This document shows positions 1 to 8,667 of a stretch of DNA of 41,366 nucleotides, piece after piece; the first letter of the stretch is position 1; each line of letters begins with the position of its first letter. The translations under genes were made by a program, and so were the position numbers. A model generated the notes under the pieces. The model did no database searches, was not told the origin of the DNA, and saw only the letters and a program-made list of their open reading frames with translations. Location of the stretch: contig SUSW01000030.1 of the NCBI GenBank assembly GCA_015063235.1, positions 1 through 41,366 on the forward strand. The letters run 5' to 3'. The DNA comes from Thermoplasmata archaeon (GTDB taxonomy: Archaea; Thermoplasmatota; Thermoplasmata; Methanomassiliicoccales; Methanomethylophilaceae).

Positions 1-225
1 ACGATCACCAATGATTCGAAAGTACTGGTCAATCTAGCTGACGGACATTATCAGGTGCGTCTCGTTCCATCGGATAGCTCGCTGAAGACCCTGGAATTCA
101 ATTTCGATGTCAACAGTGATGTGTTCTCCTCCGACGGGTTCAAACTGATAGCGATATTCATCGGATTCTGCATACTCATGGCTGTAGCAGTAATAGCAGG
201 ACGTATTTACCGCGGAAAATGGTGA
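1..225 (+). CDS. C-terminal end of a membrane-anchored (probably surface) protein, partial
   Basis: The frame is open from the first base to the TGA at 223-225, giving 74 residues without a start, so the gene begins outside the window. The last part holds a hydrophobic stretch (roughly residues 47-68, LIAIFIGFCILMAVAVIAG) followed by a short basic tail RIYRGKW, the arrangement of a C-terminal membrane anchor with the preceding beta-rich, Asp/Ser-rich segment outside the cell. No family can be named from this fragment. A hairpin at 448-466 could end its transcript. If the downstream element (552-12529) were removed, this gene would lie directly upstream of the MscS-like gene. Confidence 0.7.
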   Translation, partial: TITNDSKVLVNLADGHYQVRLVPSDSSLKTLEFNFDVNSDVFSSDGFKLIAIFIGFCILMAVAVIAGRIYRGKW

Positions 226-246
226 TTCAATCAAGTGACAACTGGT

Positions 247-291
247 CAGGCATGGCCATCGATGGATACTTCGATCGATGGCACTGGCCTG
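247..291. repeat. Imperfect long inverted repeat (hairpin)
   Basis: Arms GCCATCGAT (255-263) and ATCGATGGC (274-282) are perfect 9-bp inverted repeats with a 10-nt spacer. A further CAGGC (247-251) pairs with GCCTG (287-291) after an internal loop. No T-run follows, so it is not an obvious terminator. The stretch 226-551 holds no credible gene; this hairpin and the one at 448 are its only structure before the direct repeat. Confidence 0.5.
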
Positions 292-447
292 CTTATCGAC
301 CTGACGTCATCTTGTGAACGATCGACCTTAAAAAACCAACGTCTGTTTGCCCCATCATCTCATCTCGGGCAACAGCCGTACGGTTCATTTCAGACGGTGT
401 TTGCACGGCATGTCATCATGATAAACGATCAGAAATGATCTAACTTA

Positions 448-466
448 CCGGCCCATTATGGGCCGG
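448..466 (+). terminator. Strong GC hairpin, probable terminator
   Basis: Stem CCGGCCC (448-454), loop ATTAT, stem GGGCCGG (460-466), followed by a moderately T-rich AAGATACTTTCTTC. It lies between the partial plus-strand gene and the minus-strand operon and could serve either. A similar hairpin (CCGGCC/GGCCGG) follows the MscS gene at 13773. Confidence 0.6.
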
Positions 467-485
467 AAGATACTTTCTTCATACC

Positions 486-785
486 TCACGCATCGCAACT
501 GTGCGGCAATGGTTTTCCTCTGACTGCCGATTGCGCCTCAACGATATCCGCAACCACAATCATCTTTTTGTCTAAGAACTGAATTGACGCTCCCATGAAT
601 AAGAGAAAACTAATCGCCATCACGGTAATCCTGATGACGGTTACGATGATGGCTCCGATCGCATCGGACAGCTCGTCATCGGTCAGACTGTCGGCAGAGC
701 CTGAATCGGATAGGATGTCGATAAGGGTACTCAGAGTTCCGTCCGAATCCAGATGCTCCAGGATCTCCGTCTTGCGTCCGTTCAT
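486..785 (-). CDS. Small predicted membrane protein, last gene of the surface operon; chimeric 3' end
   Basis: 99 codons. The ATG at 783-785 overlaps the signal peptidase stop as ATGA, so it is translationally coupled to that gene. The N-terminal 40 residues are acidic and Ser/Asp-rich (LDSDGTLSTLIDILSDSGS), then a hydrophobic segment (about 43-66, GAIIVTVIRITVMAISFLLF). The hydrophobic part is encoded by the antisense strand of the direct repeat at 552-668, that is, the complement of the MscS signal-peptide region, and the C-terminus lies beyond the repeat in presumed chromosomal DNA. The N-terminal half is probably the genuine element-encoded part and the rest a fusion created by integration. 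It may be non-functional. No family recognised. Confidence 0.45.
   Translation of the reverse strand: MNGRKTEILEHLDSDGTLSTLIDILSDSGSADSLTDDELSDAIGAIIVTVIRITVMAISFLLFMGASIQFLDKKMIVVADIVEAQSAVRGKPLPHSCDA
552..668. repeat. Left copy of 117-bp direct repeat (candidate attL); orphan 5' end of the MscS-like gene
   Basis: Matches 12413-12529 base for base at an offset of 11861. I find mismatches at 554, 588, 622, 633 and 663 (then 666), with identical runs of 33, 33 and 29 bp. In plus orientation it carries the leader, ATG (595) and signal peptide MNKRKLIAI.VILMTVTMMAPIAS of the MscS-like gene, but the frame then runs into unrelated DNA (the complement of the operon's last gene). It is therefore a 5' remnant, not a gene. 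Confidence 0.85.
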
Positions 786-1366
786 GCGGACCTCTCCTTC
801 TTGATTATCCTGTATATCTCCGAGATGATCAGGAGCACTGCTATGGCGCAGATGATCAGGATGAAGTATTCCTTGACGAAAGAGATGATCATGCCGAGGA
901 AGTGGTCCTTCCCCACGACTATTCCTCTGATATCTTCATACTTCACCGATTCGGATACGAGGGCATTGTCCCCTTTGGTGACCACCTTCCCGGAAGCGGG
1001 GTCGTTGGATACGATCCTATGATGGTTGAGCAGTCCGTGGTAATCGAATTGGATCACGTCGCCTGTCTTCAGATCGGGTTTCTCATCGTCGCCGATGAGA
1101 CGGACCATGACCAGGGAATCCTTCTCTATCGTGGGGATATCGTAATCGGTGAGTTCGCCGTCCATGGAGTCGGTGACGATTATGCGGATGTCCCTGTCTG
1201 TGAAATCCAGGGACCATCCGTTGAGATGGATCATGCAGATGGATGCGAGAACTATGATGATGACGGCCACTAGGATGATGGTAGGGGGACTATTTCTCAC
1301 CCTGCGGCCGTCTTTAAGACGGATGGGTGCTGGGCACCCATCGGTTTGAGTAGGTTGTTGGTCCAA
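782..1366 (-). CDS. Signal peptidase I, archaeal/SipW-like (S26B)
   Basis: 194 codons. It cleaves signal peptides at the outer face of the membrane. Visible features are an N-terminal membrane helix (about residues 29-47), the catalytic serine motif VTDSMDGEL, a GDVIQF box, the HHRIV motif where ER/SipW-type enzymes carry the catalytic His instead of the bacterial Lys, a TKGDN box and a C-terminal membrane helix ending KKERSA. Its place after TasA-like genes suggests a dedicated peptidase for them. The longest frame starts with TTG at 1366, 4 nt after the BspA stop and just after a GTGATC. A GTG at 1298-1300, downstream of two hairpins (1308-1342), is an equally plausible start giving a shorter cytoplasmic end. 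Confidence 0.88.
   Translation of the reverse strand: MDQQPTQTDGCPAPIRLKDGRRVRNSPPTIILVAVIIIVLASICMIHLNGWSLDFTDRDIRIIVTDSMDGELTDYDIPTIEKDSLVMVRLIGDDEKPDLKTGDVIQFDYHGLLNHHRIVSNDPASGKVVTKGDNALVSESVKYEDIRGIVVGKDHFLGMIISFVKEYFILIICAIAVLLIISEIYRIIKKERSA
1308..1342 (-). promoter_or_regulatory. Two adjacent hairpins at the BspA/signal peptidase junction
   Basis: GATGGGTGC (1322-1330), loop TGG, GCACCCATC (1334-1342) is a perfect 9-bp hairpin. CCGTCTT (1308-1314) and AAGACGG (1316-1322) form a second, directly adjacent. In the minus-strand transcript they lie just after the BspA stop codon. They could attenuate or process the message so that peptidase is made at a lower level than the surface proteins, and they bear on which peptidase start is used. 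Confidence 0.55.
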
Positions 1367-1370
1367 GCGA

Positions 1371-4300
1371 TCACATCGTAGTCGTCAGCGATGCTGTGTA
1401 GGTGTTGGTGCTCGATTCATAACCTGCAAGGTTGCCTAGAGTATACGACTTGCCATCTTCGAATGATGTCACCCAATTGCCTTCGGAATCGGCCCATATC
1501 GGCAGGAACGTTGTGCTCGTCACGGGAACGATCATCAGATTTCCAGCCTGTATGAACTTGTATGCATCCGGGACCATGAAAGTGAACTCGCCCACATCCG
1601 TCTTTGAAGTTAGTGTCTGAATATCTGCATCCTTGAATGCGTCGGCACCCATTGTAAATGCATTAGACCTCATGTATACTTTAGTGGCTGCGAAAGCATT
1701 TCCGTTCAGAGATACGGTTTTCAGAGATGTGCATCCCTCGAAGGCTCCAGATCCCAGTGATATCAGCGATTCAGGCAGGTCCACTTTATAAACATAGGTG
1801 CATCCTTTGAAAGCGTTCGTACCCACGGATGTCAAAGTATCCGGGAACGAGATCGAGACAAGATGGTTCTTGATCCCGTCCTGTGTGAACAGGTCCGTTG
1901 ATATTGAGCTAATACCCGCGAACACAATGGTTGTGATCCTCAATCCATCCCACGCACTTTTATCGGCAGACTGCAAATCTTCATAATTATAGAAGTCACC
2001 AGAGCCAATAACAACCATGACATCTTCGCTAACGAAAGCCCCTATGCTTGATCCAACAGATATGGCACCGGAACTGGACTTTATCCAGACTGTCTTTTTA
2101 GGTATACTTTCAGTGATTGCTTGAGCATCGCCTTCTCCGTTCAGTTTGAACTCAATATCGGTGTACGTCGGAGTACCGTCGAATGTGGAGAACACATTAG
2201 AGCCGAAGGTCACATTTCCCGATGAACCGAGGATTATCACTGATCCGATCGCACCGTGTCCTGCGAATGCATAGTCCCCTACACTGTTCAGGGAAGAGCC
2301 GAGTACCAGAGACGCTATCGTCCCTGATGAAGCGCTGGAGCTTCTGATAAAAGCACTGGCCCCTATGGATGTTACAGAATCAGGAATCGCTATAGATCCT
2401 GTCAGATTGTTGTTAGCGAATGCATTGTTCCCGATGGTCTTCAGATTGTCTGGTAAAGAGATGCTTTCAACAGATGTCATTCCGTTGAAGACATTGTTTC
2501 CCAAATTGGCAAGTGCTGGAGCGTAGAATGATATTTGTTCGATTGATGACAAGTAAGAACTCCATCCTCTGTCATCCGGATCGATTGTAAAGTCCTTCAT
2601 CCGTTGAGTAACTGCTGTCGGGTCCTTGCTTATGATGATTAATGACTTGCTTTCTTTTACGTAGACGGCATACAGAGTCTTATCCGAACCATATGATATA
2701 TCGTATGATGTGTCAGGGAGCTGGTCCGAGGTGGAGTAAATGTGCCCTCTGCTCACACTGCTGTAGTCTACAGTACCTCCTGTAACAATCGGAACCACGA
2801 AGTCCTTATACCATTGTACCGACGCCGGGATCGAATCGGTCTTCCATGTGATGGCACCCTCTCCGGTACCAGACTCAAGTTGGAATGATCCCAGGGTAGC
2901 CGGGAATGCTCCCGACCCGATATTTCTAACATTGACACCTACTATGATGCTATTCAATTTACCGCAATCCGCGAACACGTAATTCCCGATATTTACGGTG
3001 GAACCCAATATAGCGGAGCTGATGTCTCCACCATAGAAAGCATAATCGTCCAGAATGGCAGTGTTTGAAAATCCTACGGAGGTCAAGGTTGTGTTGGCAA
3101 AAGCGTGTTCGCCCACCGTGGAAGCATTATCTGGGATGGTGTAAGATCCTGCCTTTCCTTCAGGGCATAGAATGACCTTGGCACCCGAATTCGCCTTTGT
3201 AAGGACAACACCCTCCTCAGTACCGGTGTAATGATCATTTCTGTCTGAGACAATCAGTTTCTCCAGGTAGGTGCATCCTGCGAATGCCTGCGGGTCCAGA
3301 TAAGTCACGTTGCCAGGTATGAACACGTAATCAAGATATGGTGAACTGGTTACCCCGCTCCCGCAGTCCTTAAACGCGTATTTGCCGATTGTGGTGCAGG
3401 AGTATGGTATGCATAAAGCCGTTAGATTGACTAGCCCAGAGAATGCACCTTCGCCTATACCCGTGATCCCCTGCTGTAGCATGAGATACTTGATAGAAGA
3501 TGCGTAAGAAGCCCAAGGTGCTGACGCTGTATGATCGATGACCACATCATTGCCTAAGATGACTAATGTATCCTCGTTAAGAATGAACCACCAGAAGCTA
3601 CCCCCAACCTTATTGGTGGCGTGATGAATGGCAAGGTCCCCTTGTGTGGATAAGAATGTGCGGGAAAGTCCGTCCGTTGATTGATGCGACAAAGTGCTGA
3701 TTACACGACTCGAATCCACAGTCCATTCCGTTCCAGATAAACTATAGGTATACCAATTGCCTTCAACATCATTCCTGAATTGGAAATTGCCTTGATCTGC
3801 AGGGAGCAGTATAACGGTGCTATTCTTGGAGTTGAAATAAATGCGATATGGCGAGAACGTATCTATGCCAGTGTCTGAGACGTTTGCAATCGAGAGCACA
3901 CGGGTCGGTCTCGTCTCTCCATATCCATTTACGCTGTAAGGGTGATGTATCGCATTCCCTAATTGGATGAGGGGAGCCGTCAACCTCGGACCATTTTGAT
4001 TCGTTACATACAATTCACGCAATGATTCTGGAGCAATGAATGAATTCTTATTGTGCAGAGAAGAAGAGCTTTCAAACGACGCTCCCGGTTTCACTATAGT
4101 ATTCACTTGATCGCTGGAGCTGGAATATCTGTACCCATCCACATATAAGCATCCCATATAGGATTCAAACGTGTCATTATCATCAGACACGACGATCTCA
4201 ACAATATTCTGACCCTTGTAAAACGGAGTAAGAACCGCGCTTGAGGAAGCTGGGCCATCCATGCTTTCCAAATTTCTGTGTAAATAGAGAACAGGGATAT

Positions 4301-6248
4301 TTTTACTGGTCATGAGCTGATCTTCTAGAAATGTAACAGATTCGGGGATGTACAGGTAACCGATCGATGAACCTCTGCAAATTTTTTGGCCGGTACCTGT
4401 AATACCGTACTGAATCATAACATATGCAGGTTTGTTATGTTCGTAAAAACCATAGCTATCGCTGCCACAATCTAGCATGTTCCCTAAACCAGCATAGAGA
4501 CCAAACTTGATTGTCCTTCCAGAAGCATCAGCATACCATTCATGAGTCTGAATCGTAGCCTGTGAATGGTATGATGCCCAACCTTGCGAGCTAGAAAGGT
4601 CGGATTGGGAACTCCCCAGGTCCAGACGTGAATATACCGTACCAGCTGTCAGAGAAGAGAGGGCGGCACTTTGTCTTACATAACCGCTGCTGGCAGAACT
4701 GAAAGAATAATATTGGTCCGCAGCAAATGCCGGAAAGCCTCCGCTGCATGTAACACTCGATGGTTCGGATTGTAATGAGGAAGAATCCGGGTAATCCACG
4801 ACAATCACAGTAAGTCTGGCGCATCCGCTGAAAGAATCTACAGGAACCGAGGTTAGATTATTGGTGATCGAGGCCATCAGCATCTGTCCACACCCTTTGA
4901 AAGTTTCCGATCTCGGCACATTATCATAACCGACCTTCGTTGCAAGGGTCGTCATACCATGGTTGAATTGTACCATTTCCAGCGAGGAATTCATGAATGC
5001 CCTGTAGCCCAATCTGGTAAGACTTTCAGTGAATGTGCAATATTTGAGGGGTGAACCGAAGAATGCGTAATCTCCAATCTCTGTTGTCCCGTACGGGATT
5101 ATATAGATTTTTGTACCTGTAGTATCCGTTCTTTTTACCCCGTCACCCATATGGGCGTAGGGATACTTCACCAGCATAAATCCCGTAGGAGTGTCCTTGC
5201 TTCCGATATACTTGAAAAGCACACCATCCTTAGAATAGTAAGAAAGGTTGCTGGGTTCTACATTTATCTCCTTCAGTCCAGTACATCCGTCAAAGGCGAA
5301 CACGCTGACGGAGTTGCATGCTGAGGGGATATCCAAGACGGTTATTTCGGTGCATCCGCAGAATGCGAGGTCGCCAATCGTGTTAACGGTGAAGGGCATC
5401 GATATCGATGTGAGATTGCTGCCACCCATGATGGCTCCCGCGGATATCGTCTGGCATCCAGTCAGAATCGAGAACGAAGCCGCTGTTCTGGCTGCAGGGT
5501 ATGCATACAGAAGTCTCTTATCCTTCGAGTAAAGTGCATCGGAGTCCATGTAGAAGTTCTCATTATGCCCGGTGTTGGTAAACTTTGTCAGATTCTTGGC
5601 CCCTGCGAAGGCACCGCCTTGGATCGAAGAGAGCGTGTCAGCGGAGAAAGGGGATGATGTAGGGACATCGAATGAGGTGCCCGATTTTGCACAGGGGTAT
5701 GCGACCAGCGTAGCATAATCCGAAGTGTATAGGACATCATTCACTGCCACGAAAGAGGAGTTCCCGGTCGCGACAGTGAATGAGGCGAGATTGCTGCATC
5801 CTGCGAATGCTCCGTTCCCTATCTCCGTTATGTTGGCCGGAACCTGATAGGAAGTGAAACCTGCATTGGTGAATCCGTAGAACGCATATGCTCCTATGGA
5901 TGTGATCGCACGTCCCTCTTCCGCACCTATGGTGATCGCGGTTATATCGGCACGCTGGTCGTACCAAGGGGCCTCACCCGGCAGGTAGTCCGGCATAGTG
6001 CCGCTCGAAGTGCAACTGATCGTGAGCGTGCCGCTGGTTACATTATATGACAATCCCTCGGCCGGCACGGCCTCGGACTCCTCTCCGATAACGATGAAAG
6101 CAGCTGCAAACACCACCAGAATCGCCGTCATAGAAACGATGAGAGCCTTCTGGGGAGTCATCACACCCTTTGTTTGAGCATCCCTGCTCGACACATCCCT
6201 GTCATCGGAGACTTTTGTTCTTCCTTCCACTTTATTACGAGAATCCAT
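1371..6248 (-). CDS. Giant BspA-type leucine-rich-repeat surface protein
   Basis: 1625 residues. It has a short cytoplasmic N-terminus, a hydrophobic signal/anchor (about residues 34-55, ALIVSMTAILVVFAAAFIVIG) and then long arrays of BspA/TpLRR (LRR_5) units with the signatures GAYAFYGF, GNGAFAGCSNL, IGDLAFCGCTEI, IGEGAFSGL and VGTNAFKGCT. The arrays are grouped in blocks opened by a Trp-containing segment (APWYDQ, GWASYHS, APWASYAS, GWSSYLSS), suggesting internal duplication. No C-terminal membrane helix or sorting motif is seen, so retention would depend on the N-terminal helix or on partners. BspA proteins mediate binding to host matrix or other cells. The start is firm: AAGGAGGA lies 8 nt upstream, and the ATG is one base after the stop of the InlB-repeat gene. 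Confidence 0.9.
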   Translation of the reverse strand: MDSRNKVEGRTKVSDDRDVSSRDAQTKGVMTPQKALIVSMTAILVVFAAAFIVIGEESEAVPAEGLSYNVTSGTLTISCTSSGTMPDYLPGEAPWYDQRADITAITIGAEEGRAITSIGAYAFYGFTNAGFTSYQVPANITEIGNGAFAGCSNLASFTVATGNSSFVAVNDVLYTSDYATLVAYPCAKSGTSFDVPTSSPFSADTLSSIQGGAFAGAKNLTKFTNTGHNENFYMDSDALYSKDKRLLYAYPAARTAASFSILTGCQTISAGAIMGGSNLTSISMPFTVNTIGDLAFCGCTEITVLDIPSACNSVSVFAFDGCTGLKEINVEPSNLSYYSKDGVLFKYIGSKDTPTGFMLVKYPYAHMGDGVKRTDTTGTKIYIIPYGTTEIGDYAFFGSPLKYCTFTESLTRLGYRAFMNSSLEMVQFNHGMTTLATKVGYDNVPRSETFKGCGQMLMASITNNLTSVPVDSFSGCARLTVIVVDYPDSSSLQSEPSSVTCSGGFPAFAADQYYSFSSASSGYVRQSAALSSLTAGTVYSRLDLGSSQSDLSSSQGWASYHSQATIQTHEWYADASGRTIKFGLYAGLGNMLDCGSDSYGFYEHNKPAYVMIQYGITGTGQKICRGSSIGYLYIPESVTFLEDQLMTSKNIPVLYLHRNLESMDGPASSSAVLTPFYKGQNIVEIVVSDDNDTFESYMGCLYVDGYRYSSSSDQVNTIVKPGASFESSSSLHNKNSFIAPESLRELYVTNQNGPRLTAPLIQLGNAIHHPYSVNGYGETRPTRVLSIANVSDTGIDTFSPYRIYFNSKNSTVILLPADQGNFQFRNDVEGNWYTYSLSGTEWTVDSSRVISTLSHQSTDGLSRTFLSTQGDLAIHHATNKVGGSFWWFILNEDTLVILGNDVVIDHTASAPWASYASSIKYLMLQQGITGIGEGAFSGLVNLTALCIPYSCTTIGKYAFKDCGSGVTSSPYLDYVFIPGNVTYLDPQAFAGCTYLEKLIVSDRNDHYTGTEEGVVLTKANSGAKVILCPEGKAGSYTIPDNASTVGEHAFANTTLTSVGFSNTAILDDYAFYGGDISSAILGSTVNIGNYVFADCGKLNSIIVGVNVRNIGSGAFPATLGSFQLESGTGEGAITWKTDSIPASVQWYKDFVVPIVTGGTVDYSSVSRGHIYSTSDQLPDTSYDISYGSDKTLYAVYVKESKSLIIISKDPTAVTQRMKDFTIDPDDRGWSSYLSSIEQISFYAPALANLGNNVFNGMTSVESISLPDNLKTIGNNAFANNNLTGSIAIPDSVTSIGASAFIRSSSASSGTIASLVLGSSLNSVGDYAFAGHGAIGSVIILGSSGNVTFGSNVFSTFDGTPTYTDIEFKLNGEGDAQAITESIPKKTVWIKSSSGAISVGSSIGAFVSEDVMVVIGSGDFYNYEDLQSADKSAWDGLRITTIVFAGISSISTDLFTQDGIKNHLVSISFPDTLTSVGTNAFKGCTYVYKVDLPESLISLGSGAFEGCTSLKTVSLNGNAFAATKVYMRSNAFTMGADAFKDADIQTLTSKTDVGEFTFMVPDAYKFIQAGNLMIVPVTSTTFLPIWADSEGNWVTSFEDGKSYTLGNLAGYESSTNTYTASLTTTM

Positions 6249-6249
6249 T

Positions 6250-8667
6250 TCAGTTCCTCCTTTTGAAATACAGTGCGGTTATCACCAGACATAATACCAC
6301 AGCGATGGCGATCAATATCCACCATGGGAATCCGCCGTCCTTGCTGTCGATGTCCTCCGCAGTCGCCAGATATACGGAGAAGTGCGTAACGGTGAACGAC
6401 ACCTCCCCTGTTTTCGTATCATAGGACGATTCCACGATCTCGTGGGAGCCGTCCTCCTGAATGTAATAAACGAAGATGTTTCCTTCCAAACCCGGTTCAA
6501 GGGCTATCGATGCCTTTCCTCCGATGTCGTGCACCTGCTCCGTGCCGCGCATCATCGTCACGACGACGGCGAACCCGTCGCCTACGACATTCAGCTGCTC
6601 AGGAGTGAGGTTCTCGGGGGTGCCTCTCTCCATCCTGATGACGGTATCCTCTCCGGCCGATGCGGCTGTAGAGATCACGCTCTCATCGAGATACATGCTT
6701 CCCGAATCCGTGATGATATACAGCCCGTAGCCCTCATCGGACAGCGATGCCAATGCGTCCGAGCCTATGGTCAGAGCGCTGGACACATCGAAGGTTAGCG
6801 TAGGCTCGGCCTTTACACCGTGAGTCTCCAGGAATTCCCTTCCGGAGCCGGCCTGCGACAATACCTTTTCGATTATCTCGTCGGTCACGGCATCATATTC
6901 GACAACGGCATCCAGAGTCTTCTCCGATGGATCGTAGATCGTTGTCACGGACGTATCATCGAGATGATCGGTCACTTCGTATGATATCATCGTGACATCC
7001 CCGGATGCGTTCTTGTTGACGGCCTTGTCCTCCTTCGTGATGAACTTCCCTTCGGGATCGGCCATTATCCTCTCGTATGTGTACTCTGTGGAGGAATCGG
7101 GATGCGTGGCTAGTGTCTCTTCGATATGCTCCGTCCTTCCGTCGGGATATATCCTGTCGATGGTATCCTTCTCGATGACCGTGCCGTCGGGGAGTTTTCT
7201 ATCCTCATGCTTCTCCTTCTCCTCTCCGGAGAATTCCCACTGGGCATATATGGTGACATCCGTCTTTCCCATCCGTGTGGATGAGGTTACCTCGGATCCA
7301 CCTTCGCGGGAGTCGAACCATCCCTTCAGGATGTAGTCCTCGCGCTCAGCGGAAGGGAGCGTCCCATACTGTGAGCCTTCGGCTATCGTCCTGGACGTTT
7401 CCGAAGGCGTTCCTCCGTTCCCGTCGAAGTACAGCATATGCTTCTCGGCCTCGCCCCACACCGCGTAGAGAGTTGTCGTGTCGGCCACGATTATCTCGCT
7501 TCCTCCGTAGTAGCTGGGGCTTCCGGTTGGTGTCAAAGCCCAGCCTTTGAACGAGCTACCGTCCTTGGTCGGCTCCTTTTCGGAAACGATGAAAGTATGA
7601 ACGGCCTCCTCGCTGGTATAGCTCTGCGTTCTCGGAGCGTCCTTTCCGCCGTTCGCGTTGTATTTCAATGTGAATGTCTTGTAATCGGGTCCCGGACCGG
7701 GCTCCTCCTCCCACTTCGCCTGGAGGTTCATGTCAGTCGTGCCCATCAGGGTGTCCTTGGTGACATATGCTGTTCCATCATGCCATCCTATTAGCTCGTA
7801 TCCCGACCTGCTCACCGAAGGGAGATCGCCGATCGGCTCTCCTTCGGTCATATATTTGCTGGGGATCTCGGAAGGCGTTCCTCCGTTGCTGTCGTAGGTC
7901 ACGAGGTGCTGATCCGTCCAATGGGCCTTGAGCGTGACATCCTCGGTGCCCATCACGGTATCTGCATCCACCTTGGTATCGCCGTCGTACCATCCGGCGA
8001 ATACCGCGGCGGTCTTGGTGACTGTCGGGAGCTCCCCGTATGCTGCGCCTGCTTCGAGATATCTGCTCTCAGGCATCGGTTCTCCGCCGTCGGGATCGAA
8101 TGAAAGCTTGTAGACTCCGTCTGTCTCCGCTCCGAATATTATGCTGACCGAGGGATCGCGCGGAACGTCGGTCATCTCGTAGTATTCTGCCGTCTTCAGA
8201 ACGATGTAGTAATTCGTATCCCTCTGGAATTCTGTTTTCTCTCCATCGGTCTGGAAGAACACCAGATCCTCCGTGAGGTTGGCTACCGATGTTCCCAGGA
8301 GGGTTGTCCTCTCCTTGTCCGAATAAAGTTCGGCTTTTACCTTTGTGTGCTGCAGGAACTGCTGGGCGCCGGTGACGGCGAATCCTATGTAGCATTTCTT
8401 GTCGATGGGATAATGGACTTTTACGTAAGAGGGGTCCGTCGGGATAACAGTGTCCGCCGGTATCAGAAAGACTCCATCCTTATTGTTGACTTGAATAGAC
8501 CCATTGATCAGCACATCGCCATCGGTATAGGCTGTGCCGTCGTCGTGGTATATCCCTGTACCGATATCACTCTCTTGAGCATCGGCGGACGGGACGATGA
8601 ATGTGAGCGATGCTACAACAAGTAGCATGACCAGAGCCGAGGATGCGATGACGGATCTTCTCATCAT
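6250..8667 (-). CDS. InlB B-repeat surface protein with C-terminal membrane anchor
   Basis: 805 residues. A signal peptide (VIASSALVMLLVVASLTFIV) is followed by a beta-rich domain (about 35-190). Four Listeria-Bacteroides (InlB B/flg_new) repeats follow, each with a (D/N)(G/P)(N/D)GG start, a central GW and a closing W (FAGWYDG, LIGWHDG, FKGWALT, LKGWFDS). Then come about 300 residues of unassigned beta-rich sequence and a C-terminal helix WWILIAIAVVLCLVITALYF ending KRRN. This is a typical membrane-anchored stalk/adhesin. The ATG overlaps the stop of the preceding TasA-like gene (ATGA) and has GAGGTG upstream; a second ATG follows immediately. The repeats match those of the surface protein at 33949, outside the element. 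Confidence 0.88.
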   Translation of the reverse strand: MMRRSVIASSALVMLLVVASLTFIVPSADAQESDIGTGIYHDDGTAYTDGDVLINGSIQVNNKDGVFLIPADTVIPTDPSYVKVHYPIDKKCYIGFAVTGAQQFLQHTKVKAELYSDKERTTLLGTSVANLTEDLVFFQTDGEKTEFQRDTNYYIVLKTAEYYEMTDVPRDPSVSIIFGAETDGVYKLSFDPDGGEPMPESRYLEAGAAYGELPTVTKTAAVFAGWYDGDTKVDADTVMGTEDVTLKAHWTDQHLVTYDSNGGTPSEIPSKYMTEGEPIGDLPSVSRSGYELIGWHDGTAYVTKDTLMGTTDMNLQAKWEEEPGPGPDYKTFTLKYNANGGKDAPRTQSYTSEEAVHTFIVSEKEPTKDGSSFKGWALTPTGSPSYYGGSEIIVADTTTLYAVWGEAEKHMLYFDGNGGTPSETSRTIAEGSQYGTLPSAEREDYILKGWFDSREGGSEVTSSTRMGKTDVTIYAQWEFSGEEKEKHEDRKLPDGTVIEKDTIDRIYPDGRTEHIEETLATHPDSSTEYTYERIMADPEGKFITKEDKAVNKNASGDVTMISYEVTDHLDDTSVTTIYDPSEKTLDAVVEYDAVTDEIIEKVLSQAGSGREFLETHGVKAEPTLTFDVSSALTIGSDALASLSDEGYGLYIITDSGSMYLDESVISTAASAGEDTVIRMERGTPENLTPEQLNVVGDGFAVVVTMMRGTEQVHDIGGKASIALEPGLEGNIFVYYIQEDGSHEIVESSYDTKTGEVSFTVTHFSVYLATAEDIDSKDGGFPWWILIAIAVVLCLVITALYFKRRN

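Noticed and set aside
235-438. 67-codon plus-strand frame starting with GTG
   Set aside because: Contains a long hairpin, no ribosome site and no hydrophobic or domain pattern.
595-804. Plus-strand frame with a perfect signal peptide (MNKRKLIAI...)
   Set aside because: Only the first 24 or so codons match the MscS-like gene; the rest is antisense to the operon's last gene, so it is a duplicated 5' remnant and not an independent secreted peptide.
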